From positions 1 through 40,290 of IMG/VR virus record IMGVR_UViG_3300045120_000364: DNA of 40,290 nucleotides; one strand, 5' to 3'. Below the pieces are notes generated by a model, which was given only the letters and a program-made list of their open reading frames with translations, was not told the DNA's origin and searched no databases. Source of the stretch: a virus. Position numbers and translations under genes: made by a program. Positions 13,965 through 20,891 of the stretch are shown here, piece after piece (position 1 is the stretch's first letter; every line of letters begins with the position of its first letter).

Positions 13965-14227
13965 CCGCGCGGCAGCCGGACCTGTTCGCGGCAGCGCGCT
14001 CAGACGTGCACAGTCGTGCCACACGTCTCGACACGCCTCCGGGCAGTGCGCACCGCACCATCGAGCCGTTCGACTTCGAGCCCGGCCCCGAGTGCGACCC
14101 CGATCCAACCTACACGCCGCCCGACTGGCTCCGCCTGCCCACCGACCAACCCCGGCCCATCGCCGAACCCGTCGCGCGCATCCTCATCCGCGCCGTCCTC
14201 GCGCGGCTCCAAAGGCGCCTGTCATGA
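13961..14227 (+). CDS. Hypothetical protein between gcrA and nuclease
   Basis: The 88-residue product starts at a GTG (MTARQPDLFAAARSDVHSRA) overlapping the gcrA stop and ends in an ATGA overlap with the nuclease gene. QPDLF at residues 5-9 resembles a beta-clamp-binding motif, QxxLF. The middle is acidic and Pro-rich (EPFDFEPGPECDPDPTYTPP), then a helical end. It may tether a replication factor to the host sliding clamp; this rests on the short motif only. Confidence 0.55.
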   Translation: MTARQPDLFAAARSDVHSRATRLDTPPGSAHRTIEPFDFEPGPECDPDPTYTPPDWLRLPTDQPRPIAEPVARILIRAVLARLQRRLS

Positions 14228-14781
14228 GCGAGGCCGCCACTTTCCAGTCCGAGGCCGAAATCAGCGCCGAACTGGTGGCCGACTTACGCCGTCTGGGCGA
14301 CAGGTGCCTGTTTCGCTCGGAGGTTCGAATGCTCTGCTGGACCCATGCCATGAAGGGCAAACCCGACCCATTGCGGATCGATTTCGTGATGGAGTTGGAA
14401 GGCCGCATCCTGGGTATCGAGGTCAAGCGAGCGCCCACCCGCGCCGCCGAGCTGGGCCAATACCTGCTCCAGGCCAGCCAATACGCTGTCGGCGTCATCG
14501 CGGCCAACGGCGCGGAAGTGCCACAAAAGTGGACCGGCCGCCCGCTCGAAGCAGTCTTCGTGCGAACCAAATTTACCCGCGCCGATGAATACATGCGACA
14601 GCACGCATTCGCCGCGCACCGTCTGTTCGGGGCAGCCAACGTGGGATTTCTCACCCGCGAAGCACGCGGACTTTGCCTCCGCCTGTGCGGCGAACGGTTC
14701 TGGACCGAATGGACTGGATACCACCAGGGAATGCTGGCCAAGGTGACCCGAGCCGGGTCCGGCACATTCAGCCCGTCATGA
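14224..14781 (+). CDS. PD-(D/E)XK superfamily nuclease
   Basis: The 185-residue protein has a compact nuclease core: LRIDFVMELEGRILGIEVKR gives Asp53, Glu66 and Lys68 of the D...ExK active site. An N-terminal helix carries a possible first Glu (about 10-20), and QASQY at 84-88 follows. It likely cuts DNA with Mg2+. It lies directly before the primase-helicase gene with an ATGA overlap on each side. It could be a replication or recombination nuclease paired with the annealing protein of the other arm, or a restriction-like enzyme acting on host DNA. Confidence 0.7.
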   Translation: MSEAATFQSEAEISAELVADLRRLGDRCLFRSEVRMLCWTHAMKGKPDPLRIDFVMELEGRILGIEVKRAPTRAAELGQYLLQASQYAVGVIAANGAEVPQKWTGRPLEAVFVRTKFTRADEYMRQHAFAAHRLFGAANVGFLTREARGLCLRLCGERFWTEWTGYHQGMLAKVTRAGSGTFSPS

Positions 14782-16904
14782 CCGGCACAATCCCGCCTTA
14801 CCTGACCGACCTCGACCGCTGGATACTCTGGCAAAACGTCATCCGCGCCGGCAAACAAACCAAAATCCCCATCAGCGTCCGAGGCGGACCCGCCGCCGAC
14901 GTCACCGACCCACGCAACTGGGGAAGCCACGCGTTTTGCGCCGCCGCCCGTGTACGAACCCAGGGAGCATGGGACGGCGAAGGCATCGTGCTGGGCGACC
15001 TTGGCACCGGCGAAGCCCTCGTCGGCCTCGATCTGGATAGCTGCCTCGTGGACGGCCGACTGGCCGAGTGGGCCAGACCATACCTCGACGCCCTGGACAC
15101 ATACGCCGAGGTCTCACCATCCGGCGTCGGACTGAAGCTGTTTTTCCGTGTCTCGCAGGCTGAACTACCAACCATCCGCGCCGCGTTCGCCATCCCGCCA
15201 AATATGAACGGCCGCAAGAAAACCTATCCGAACGGCAATGGAAACGGCACCGGAGAGGCACACGGACCCGCGGCTGAAATCTACCTCAGCCACCGCTTTT
15301 TTACCGTCACCGGCAGGCAATGGCACGAAGCGGGGGAACACGTCGCCCTGATCGGACTGAACGCCATTCGCACCGTTGCCGCTCTGTTCGGCCCACGCGA
15401 GACCACCATCGCCGGGTCAGACGATATCGGCGACGCCACGGCGCCAGCACCTGAAGCGTTACGCGCCAAACTCGCGGGCGCGCTGCGCGATCGCCCATAC
15501 CTCGCCGAACGCTGGCTCGGCATCGGCACCGGCCTCACCGACACATCCCGTTCTGGCTTCGATATGTCGCTCGGCTCGATGCTCAAGGCGGCGGGGTTCA
15601 CCTACGGGGAAATGCGCGCCGCCATCCTCGCCAATCCACACGGCGCCGGCCCGGAACACGCCAACGACGAGCGCTACTTCGAGCGCATCTGGAGCAGGTC
15701 CGTCGTTCCGGCCCGTCCCCAGGAACCAGAACCGCCGCCGCCGATCGAGGACCCTGGTTGGTGGCATTCCCTCGAGCAAAGTATCGTTTCAGATCAAACC
15801 GATGCGGAGACATCAGACTTCCGCGGAGACACGGCGGAGACACCAAACGAGGGTCTCCGCGACGGCCTCATCATCAATCCACCCCTCCACTGGACCGCCC
15901 CGGCGCCGCTTCGCCAGTGGCTTATCGATCAGTGGATACCGATCGGATACGTCACCGGGCTCTACGGTGACGGCGGGGTCGGTAAGTCGCTTCTCGCCCA
16001 GCAACTCCTCAGTTCAACCGCACTGGCGCTGCCCTGGTTGGGATTGCCCATCAGAGGCGGCCGCGCATTCGGGTTCATGTGCGAAGACGACGCCAGCGAA
16101 CTCCATCGCCGCCAGGAAGGCATCAACCGTGCCTACGGTGTGAACATGGGCAATCTGGAGTTCCTGCGCATCTCCGCCCGCCTCGGGTTCGACAATCTGC
16201 TGATGACATTCGACTTCGAGAACCGAGGTAAACCCACCGGGTTGTTCGCTGAGTTGTGCGAGTGGCTTGACCGGTTTCGCCCCCGCCTCGTGGTGCTCGA
16301 TACCCTCGCCGATATCTTCGGGGGTAACGAAATCAATCGTTCTCAGGCTCGCCAGTTCGTCCAGGCTATCGGCGGTAATATCGCCCGCCGCTACGAATGT
16401 GCCGTGGTCATGCCCGCCCATCCCTCAATCTCCGGCCTGAACAGCGGGGCAGGCACCAGCGGATCGACGGGGTGGAACAACACCATGCGGTCCCGCCTCT
16501 ATGTCACCCGACCAGACGAGGAAAGCGACCTCCGTCTGATTAGCCGCATGAAGTCGAATTATGCGCCAAAGGGCGGCGAAATCACCGCGACCTACGAAAA
16601 TGGGGCATTCGTCAACGCCACCCCGATCCGCGATCGACCCGAAATCGAGTGGCCAGACATCGACGCTATTTTCGCCGAGATAGACCGCGCGTGGAAAGCG
16701 AACGACCCCTGGTCGAGCGAACCGCGGACCAGAAATCATGGCCGATATATAGGACTATGGGCCTCGCAACGCCTCGGTGTGAATGAGAAAAAAGTCGGCA
16801 AGTTGGTCCAGGCGTGGCTCACCGAAGGCTACCTCAGAATGGAATTATTCGATGCGAAAGCTAAACGCCGGGGCCTCCGTGTTTTGAAGGTAATACAACC
16901 ATAG
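14778..16904 (+). CDS. Primase-polymerase / RepA-type helicase fusion (replication protein)
   Basis: The 708-residue protein joins an N-terminal PrimPol-like domain to a C-terminal ATPase. The first part has TDLDRWILWQ, the acidic motif GLDLDSC (Asp85, Asp87) and YAEVSPSGVGLKLFFR, then a helical primase-C-terminal part to about 320. A hydrophilic linker (about 330-370) is encoded by DNA holding four GCGGAGAC repeats. The second part has a Walker A GDGGVGKS (397-404), Walker B VVLDT (Asp508) and VVMPAHPS, as in RepA/AAA_25 hexameric helicases. A C-terminal winged-helix-like end follows (about 640-700). It would open and prime the phage origin, probably the repeat array just downstream. Confidence 0.85.
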   Translation: MTGTIPPYLTDLDRWILWQNVIRAGKQTKIPISVRGGPAADVTDPRNWGSHAFCAAARVRTQGAWDGEGIVLGDLGTGEALVGLDLDSCLVDGRLAEWARPYLDALDTYAEVSPSGVGLKLFFRVSQAELPTIRAAFAIPPNMNGRKKTYPNGNGNGTGEAHGPAAEIYLSHRFFTVTGRQWHEAGEHVALIGLNAIRTVAALFGPRETTIAGSDDIGDATAPAPEALRAKLAGALRDRPYLAERWLGIGTGLTDTSRSGFDMSLGSMLKAAGFTYGEMRAAILANPHGAGPEHANDERYFERIWSRSVVPARPQEPEPPPPIEDPGWWHSLEQSIVSDQTDAETSDFRGDTAETPNEGLRDGLIINPPLHWTAPAPLRQWLIDQWIPIGYVTGLYGDGGVGKSLLAQQLLSSTALALPWLGLPIRGGRAFGFMCEDDASELHRRQEGINRAYGVNMGNLEFLRISARLGFDNLLMTFDFENRGKPTGLFAELCEWLDRFRPRLVVLDTLADIFGGNEINRSQARQFVQAIGGNIARRYECAVVMPAHPSISGLNSGAGTSGSTGWNNTMRSRLYVTRPDEESDLRLISRMKSNYAPKGGEITATYENGAFVNATPIRDRPEIEWPDIDAIFAEIDRAWKANDPWSSEPRTRNHGRYIGLWASQRLGVNEKKVGKLVQAWLTEGYLRMELFDAKAKRRGLRVLKVIQP
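15804..15860. repeat. GCGGAGAC repeat cluster inside the primase-helicase linker
   Basis: GCGGAGAC occurs at 15804-15811, 15823-15830 and 15834-15841 in forward orientation, and its complement at 15853-15860. Start spacings are 19, 11 and 19 bases. The same octamer recurs in the intergenic region after the gene, so this is the coding half of one array. Confidence 0.75.
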
Positions 16905-17230
16905 GTTTACGGAGACGTACCCAAATGTCATCATTTATGTCTCCGCGGCCGGAGTCACAAAAACGAGAATCGCCATGTCTCCGCCAATAATATCAATGTG
17001 TTGACGGAGGTGCGGAGACCCAAACGAAACGATCGAATATGGATACGCCGCGCGACTGCGTAACGACCTGCGAAACTGGCGTAATTCAGCTGTTTTTGCC
17101 AGGCGGAGACCCCGCGGAGACGTGGCGGAGACGTGACCCCCCATACCCCCCCCCCCTCCCACGAGGGGAGGGGTCTCTTGGGAGACCCCTCTCGCGGGAG
17201 GGTTATGCAACCATAAGGAGTGCCGAAACC
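16905..17230. repeat. Intergenic GCGGAGAC iteron array, candidate replication origin
   Basis: This 326-bp gap has no gene. Forward GCGGAGAC copies lie at 17012-17019, 17103-17110, 17114-17121 and 17125-17132 (the last three phased at 11 bp). Inverted copies lie at 16939-16946 and 16977-16984, and a one-base variant ACGGAGAC at 16909-16916. The flanks are locally AT-richer. Two GANTC sites (16952-16956, 16967-16971) lie between the inverted copies. A G/C-rich stretch ends the region. Confidence 0.7.
17168..17191. promoter_or_regulatory. 10-bp perfect hairpin before the small gene at 17231
   Basis: GAGGGGTCTC (17168-17177) pairs with GAGACCCCTC (17182-17191) around a TTGG loop. An upstream C-rich run (about 17146-17160) can pair with the same GAGGGG, so two structures compete. 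No T run follows. It may be part of the origin or an attenuator; it also contains GGTCTC/GAGACC, a shortened form of the iteron. Confidence 0.5.
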
Positions 17231-17608
17231 ATGCCAGACCTTCCTGAGATCTTAACCGCCGCCGACCTCGCCAACATCCCGCCCAGGCCACGCCGAGGCG
17301 ACAAGCCAATCGTCATGGATGACCGCTCGGTGAAGTGCCGCGCCGAAGCGCTCGACCCCGTGTGGTGGCAGGGACGCCAATGGGCCGTCACAGCCTTCGG
17401 CATCGAAGCGCGCGACGGAACCTATACCATCGCCGCCAACCGCCTCGCCGAGAACGTCGGACATTGGGGATGGCCCGCGCAAGTCACTCACAAGACCTGG
17501 GTCGATGCCGATGACTTCATTACCGCGTGGCTCGTCGCCCTCGGTATGCACGGAGCCAATCTACCCGCCGAACAGGTCCGCGCCGCCATCGAACGCGCAA
17601 AGCCATGA
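17231..17608 (+). CDS. Hypothetical protein after the origin region
   Basis: The 125-residue product begins MPDLPEILTAADLANIPPRP and contains DRSVKCRAEALDPVWWQGRQ and several Trp residues, suggesting a small globular domain. An AAGGAG site lies about 10 bases before the ATG at 17231. Upstream in-frame starts would translate the repeat array and are rejected. Family unknown. It is coupled by ATGA to the next membrane-protein gene. Confidence 0.65.
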   Translation: MPDLPEILTAADLANIPPRPRRGDKPIVMDDRSVKCRAEALDPVWWQGRQWAVTAFGIEARDGTYTIAANRLAENVGHWGWPAQVTHKTWVDADDFITAWLVALGMHGANLPAEQVRAAIERAKP

Positions 17609-17907
17609 TCCTGCTCTACGCCCTCCAGGTCGCCGTCGTGATCACCCTCGCCGCAGCCGGCCTCGCACTCGCGCTCGCACGCCTCTTATCCCTTCACCGG
17701 AGGAGCCGGATGCGCCACGTGATACGCGGCAACATCCTCCAACCACACCAGCAGAGAGACCGGGACAGGGCTTCGCCCCAAACCCCAGTTCCGCGTGGTC
17801 GACGCGCTGGTCCGCAACGCGACGGCCAAAGTCCCATACGTCCAACGCAATGCCTTCAACGCCGCCTGGAGACGCTCAGGGGGAGACAGGTGACTGACCG
17901 CCAGTAA
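17605..17907 (+). CDS. Small membrane protein, C-terminus overlapping antisense gene
   Basis: The 100-residue frame starts MILLYALQVAVVITLAAAGL with one clear N-terminal membrane span (about 2-28), then a basic Arg/Gln-rich tail. The ATG overlaps the previous stop (ATGA). From about residue 28 onward the frame is antisense to the HTH gene at 17686-18024 and has the composition of a shadow, so the tail may be unconstrained. Holin-like or Rz-like roles are possible but unsupported. Confidence 0.5.
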   Translation: MILLYALQVAVVITLAAAGLALALARLLSLHRRSRMRHVIRGNILQPHQQRDRDRASPQTPVPRGRRAGPQRDGQSPIRPTQCLQRRLETLRGRQVTDRQ

Positions 17908-18024
17908 CGGCTCCGCCAACGCCACGGGCGCCTCAGAAGGCGCCTCGGGCTCCGCTACGACCACAACCGGCTCTAACGCCAGATGCGCCGGAACCAACGG
18001 ACGCAAACCCTGGAACCCACTCAT
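17686..18024 (-). CDS. Antisense small HTH-like protein
   Basis: The 112-residue product has a Pro/Val/Ala-rich N-terminal half (1-50). Its C-terminal domain runs LSPPERLQAALKALRWTYGT, then LAVALRTSASTTRNWGLGRS and WLEDVAAYHVAHP. The second half looks like an XRE-type HTH in which VALRTSASTTRNW is the recognition unit. A GGGAG site lies before the ATG. It is transcribed against both neighbours, between the early and late rightward blocks. This suits a regulator with its own promoter, perhaps of the late switch or the origin. Confidence 0.65.
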   Translation of the reverse strand: MSGFQGLRPLVPAHLALEPVVVVAEPEAPSEAPVALAEPLLAVSHLSPPERLQAALKALRWTYGTLAVALRTSASTTRNWGLGRSPVPVSLLVWLEDVAAYHVAHPAPPVKG

Positions 18025-18134
18025 GACTCTGCTCCCGTGTTAACGACGCGCGTCGATATGAACTGACGTGATGCCCGTCAATGGACTTGTTTCATGAATA
18101 TTCCCAATGAAACCGCCGATTTTTGATCGAAAGC

Positions 18135-18164
18135 TTGACAGATCGAGGCGTGTCGGACTTTACT
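18135..18164 (+). promoter_or_regulatory. Candidate late promoter
   Basis: TTGACA at 18135-18140, an 18-base spacer and TTTACT at 18159-18164 form a sigma-70-like promoter. It stands at the head of the late rightward block, divergent from the antisense HTH gene. If used, transcription would begin near 18171, so the first gene must start at or after that point. Confidence 0.45.
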
Positions 18165-18188
18165 TCGGCCGTCTCACAGCATGGGATA

Positions 18189-18599
18189 GTGTCTCAGGTG
18201 TCTGCTAGCATCGCCCTTGCAAAGGATGGCAGCCGGAGACGTGCACCGGCGCACGCGTGGAAGCCAGGACAGAGCGGAAACCCGCGTGGCAGGGAGCCCG
18301 CACTGGTCGATATCGCGGCTCTCGCTCGCCAGCATGGACCGAAGGCCATCGAGATCGTGGCTGGCCTCATGGTGCGCGACCCTGACAGTAAGGTGCGCCT
18401 CGCCGCCGCCATCGCACTGCTTGATCGTGGTTTCGGTAGACCCAAACAGGAGATTGAGACATCGGGCAACGCGACCATCGAGCTGCACCTCGTCGCCGCG
18501 CGCGTCATATCGCAGGAGTTGCTGGCAACAGCCGACGCACCGCCGACGATCGAACACACGGTGACCCCGAGCGACACGCTCGATACCCCGACGGAATGA
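18189..18599 (+). CDS. DUF5681-like protein, possible small terminase
   Basis: The product carries HAWKPGQSGNPRGREPALVD, the hallmark of the DUF5681 family, followed by a helical region (ALARQHGPKAIEIVAGLMVR, RLAAAIALLDRGFGRP). Such proteins are frequent next to the large terminase and are suspected to be small terminase subunits or packaging regulators that bind DNA with a helical domain. The start is uncertain: GTG at 18189 is chosen because it follows the proposed promoter, while the frame is open back to a TTG at 18123. Confidence 0.7.
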   Translation: MSQVSASIALAKDGSRRRAPAHAWKPGQSGNPRGREPALVDIAALARQHGPKAIEIVAGLMVRDPDSKVRLAAAIALLDRGFGRPKQEIETSGNATIELHLVAARVISQELLATADAPPTIEHTVTPSDTLDTPTE

Positions 18600-18907
18600 A
18601 CATGCACAATAGCACTGCGGCTGTAGTGTTAGTGTCGTTTACAAACCTCGGATGCATGCGTAAAGGAACGTTTGATCAGTATCCCACCTCGTCTGTATGG
18701 CGGGAAATGCCCGTATTCATTGGTGTTTCAGTGCGTCGCACACACGCGCAACTACGCAACTGCATAGTTACGCAACTACGCAGTTACGCAACCGCACAGG
18801 CGCACGACCCGCCGCACGCCCCCCCTCACGGCCATCTGGTGATGGCACTGGCCCCCCTTCCAAATTCCGCCACGCGTTTTCCCAACATCGTTACGAAATC
18901 GCCATGA
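18596..18907 (+). CDS. Doubtful ORF over the repeat region before the terminase block
   Basis: A 103-codon frame starts in an ATGA overlap with the DUF5681 gene and stops just before the membrane-protein gene. Its base use is AT-richer and its third positions are unlike the neighbours, and it runs through a tandem repeat. I see no domain. It is listed because the start overlap fits the operon; most likely the stretch 18600-18908 is non-coding. Confidence 0.22.
   Translation: MNMHNSTAAVVLVSFTNLGCMRKGTFDQYPTSSVWREMPVFIGVSVRRTHAQLRNCIVTQLRSYATAQAHDPPHAPPHGHLVMALAPLPNSATRFPNIVTKSP
18746..18800. repeat. ACGCAAC tandem/inverted repeat, candidate packaging or control site
   Basis: ACGCAAC occurs at 18754, 18770 and 18786, with a variant ACGCAGT at 18778. 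Two palindromes of form AACT-N4-AGTT lie at 18758-18769 and 18774-18785, 16 bp apart. The run lies between the small-terminase-like gene and the terminase block, where cos or pac sites are common. No end-cleavage point can be read from sequence. Confidence 0.55.
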
Positions 18908-18908
18908 C

Positions 18909-19106
18909 ATGAATGAGTCCACGCAGCAGTTACTGGCGGGGATACCGGAGAAGCTGATCAAGGCGTTGCCTCCGGCGTTTTTGTTGCTGGCGTTGCTCAA
19001 TATCTTGTTCATGGGCGCTTTGACGTATGCGGTGTCGCACAACACGGCGGCGCGGAACGACCTGCTCAGGACGATCATTGACCGTTGTCTGGAGAAGGCG
19101 GGATGA
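18909..19106 (+). CDS. Small single-span membrane protein (holin-like)
   Basis: The 65-residue product reads MNESTQQLLAGIPEKLIKAL, then a span PPAFLLLALLNILFMGALTY (about 21-42), then a charged helical tail ending DRCLEKAG. One N-terminal amphipathic helix plus one span fits a small holin or pinholin-like protein, although similar proteins of unknown role stand beside terminase genes in other alphaproteobacterial phages as far as I recall. It is coupled to the next gene by ATGA. Confidence 0.65.
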   Translation: MNESTQQLLAGIPEKLIKALPPAFLLLALLNILFMGALTYAVSHNTAARNDLLRTIIDRCLEKAG

Positions 19107-19441
19107 ACGACGCCCCGATCGTTGATCCGCGCGAGATATTATTGGCGGATTTATGTCTGTCGGTTCGCACGTCTGGTGCGTTGGATCGGGACCGCCACAA
19201 GACGTTGGGAGATGTGGCCCGGCTGACTGCCCCGGAGGTTTTGCGGATTCCGAACATTGGGCATGTCTCATTGCAGGAGATCGAGGGCATATTGTCGCGG
19301 CACGGGTTATCGTTGCGTCCCCATGGTCCTTATCGCGAGGCTCCGTCATATCCGCCCTCGGTGGCGTCTTCATTGGCGGCCATTGAGGATCGGTTGAGGA
19401 AGATAGAGAATTTGTTGGTGTATGGGAAAGTTCATGGCTGA
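19103..19441 (+). CDS. RNA polymerase alpha C-terminal-domain-like protein
   Basis: The 112-residue protein has an alpha-CTD-like domain at about residues 13-72: LADLCLSVRTSGALDRDRHK, TLGDVARLTAPEVLRIPNIG and HVSLQEIEGILSRHGLSL. This aligns by eye with the E. coli RpoA end (LxLxVRSANCL...IGDL...LxxTPNxGKKSLxEIK). Of the residues that contact DNA in E. coli, Arg265, Gly296 and Ser299 are kept (Arg22, Gly53, Ser56), while Asn268 and Lys298 are Gly25 and Val55. A Pro stretch and a coiled coil (AAIEDRLRKIENLLVYG) complete it. It may act on transcription of the late genes by imitating the alpha subunit. It overlaps the terminase gene by 8 bp. Confidence 0.8.
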   Translation: MNDAPIVDPREILLADLCLSVRTSGALDRDRHKTLGDVARLTAPEVLRIPNIGHVSLQEIEGILSRHGLSLRPHGPYREAPSYPPSVASSLAAIEDRLRKIENLLVYGKVHG

Positions 19442-20891
19442 CGCGTCGCCCTCTCCTCTTCCGAGTGACTGGGGCGAGCGGATCGCGGGTGCGGAGAACC
19501 CTTTCCATGTGGCCATATCGCGCTATGCGCGGGCTCCGGTGGCGTTTGTGCGGGAGGTGTTGCGGGTTGAGCCGGACCAATGGCAACTCCAGGCGCTGCA
19601 AGCCCTCGCGCGTGGGCACACCAGGGTGGCCATCAGATCCGGTCACGGTGTTGGCAAGACGGCGTTCGCGGCGTGGGTATTGGTATGGTTCGCGAACACG
19701 CGTGCGCCGTTCAAGATCGCGTGTACGGCTCCGACCTCGCCACAACTTTTCGATGCGTTATGGCCTGAGACGATCAAGTGGTTCAACCTCCTCCCCAGGG
19801 GTTGGCGTGAGTTATGGAACATCACGAGTGACCACATAACGTTAAGGTCGGATCAGGAGTGTTTCATAACAGCCAGAACCTCCCGCGCGGACACTCCGGA
19901 GGCGATGGCTGGGTTGCATTCAGACCACGTCCTCCTCGTGGCGGACGAGGCATCGGGCATACCCGAGGCTGTATTCGAGGCGGCTGGTGGGAGCATGAGC
20001 AGCCCTGGGGCGATCACGTTGTTGATAGGCAATCCGACGCGGTCCTCTGGTTTTTTCTGGCGTTGCCACATGTTGGAGCGGGACCGTTGGTTCGTGATGA
20101 AGGTATCGTCTGCCGAGAGCAAGCGTGTTTCGCCTGGGTTCGTTGATGAGATCGCGAAGCGGTATGGCGTTGACAGCAATGCGTATCGTGTCCGTGTGTT
20201 GGGGGAGTTTCCGCAGGCTGACGACAACACTCTCATAGGCGCTGAGCTGGTTGACAGCGCGATGCGGCGGGACATTCCCCTTGTGCTGACGGAGTCGGAG
20301 ATCTGGGGCGTTGACGTGGCGCGGTTTGGTTCCGATGCCAGTGTGTTGATCAAGCGTCGTGGCCACGTCGTGACTGAGATGCCGCGTCGTTGGCGGCAGT
20401 TTGATACGATGCAATTGTCTGGCGCTCTCAAAGCCGAATACGACCTCCAGACAATAAAACCCGCTCTCCTTGTCATTGACGTCATAGGGATTGGCAGTGG
20501 GGTTGTTGACCGGTTGCACGAGCAGAATTTGCCGGTGTTGGGGTTGAATGTGAGCGAGGCGGCCAGCACGACGGGGAAGTATGCGCGGCTACGCGATGAA
20601 CTCTGGGTTCGGACGAAGGAGTGGTTGGAGAGCCGGGCGGTGAGACTCCCTCTCGATGATCAACTCAGAGACGACCTTGTTGCTCCGCGTTATGCGTTTC
20701 TGAGCGATGGGCGGCTCCAGGTTGAGAGCAAGAACTCGATGCGGAGCCGGGGGTTGGCCTCGCCGGACGCGGCGGACGCGCTCATTCACACCTTTGCCCA
20801 GCAGGGTCTGGGCATTGGTTCTGGCATGACCTCGGGGCTGCATGACAGCCGGCCGTTCGGGATGGCATTTTCGCCTGGGGAGTTCGTATGA
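19434..20891 (+). CDS. terL: Terminase large subunit
   Basis: The 485-residue packaging motor has an N-terminal ATPase with Walker A SGHGVGKT (69-76) and Walker B LLVADEA (Asp171, Glu172), plus a coupling motif around LLIGNPT (196-202). The C-terminal RNase-H-like nuclease has GVDVARFGSD (Asp294), LLVIDVIG (Asp349) and SPDAADAL (Asp448). It pumps DNA into the prohead and cuts it. The start at 19434 gives a normal length; the stop overlaps the next gene as ATGA. Confidence 0.95.
   Translation: MADASPSPLPSDWGERIAGAENPFHVAISRYARAPVAFVREVLRVEPDQWQLQALQALARGHTRVAIRSGHGVGKTAFAAWVLVWFANTRAPFKIACTAPTSPQLFDALWPETIKWFNLLPRGWRELWNITSDHITLRSDQECFITARTSRADTPEAMAGLHSDHVLLVADEASGIPEAVFEAAGGSMSSPGAITLLIGNPTRSSGFFWRCHMLERDRWFVMKVSSAESKRVSPGFVDEIAKRYGVDSNAYRVRVLGEFPQADDNTLIGAELVDSAMRRDIPLVLTESEIWGVDVARFGSDASVLIKRRGHVVTEMPRRWRQFDTMQLSGALKAEYDLQTIKPALLVIDVIGIGSGVVDRLHEQNLPVLGLNVSEAASTTGKYARLRDELWVRTKEWLESRAVRLPLDDQLRDDLVAPRYAFLSDGRLQVESKNSMRSRGLASPDAADALIHTFAQQGLGIGSGMTSGLHDSRPFGMAFSPGEFV

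Noticed and set aside
13630-14223. Long N-terminal extension of the PD-(D/E)XK frame
   Set aside because: The extension reads through gcrA and the following gene out of frame and is Arg/Pro-rich; the ATG at 14224 is in a proper ATGA overlap.
17140-17200. Hairpin considered as an intrinsic terminator
   Set aside because: No T run follows on either strand, and the downstream gene has a good ribosome site immediately after.
18746-18800. Short tandem repeats considered as a CRISPR array
   Set aside because: The units are 7-8 bp with no spacers of constant length and no cas genes nearby.
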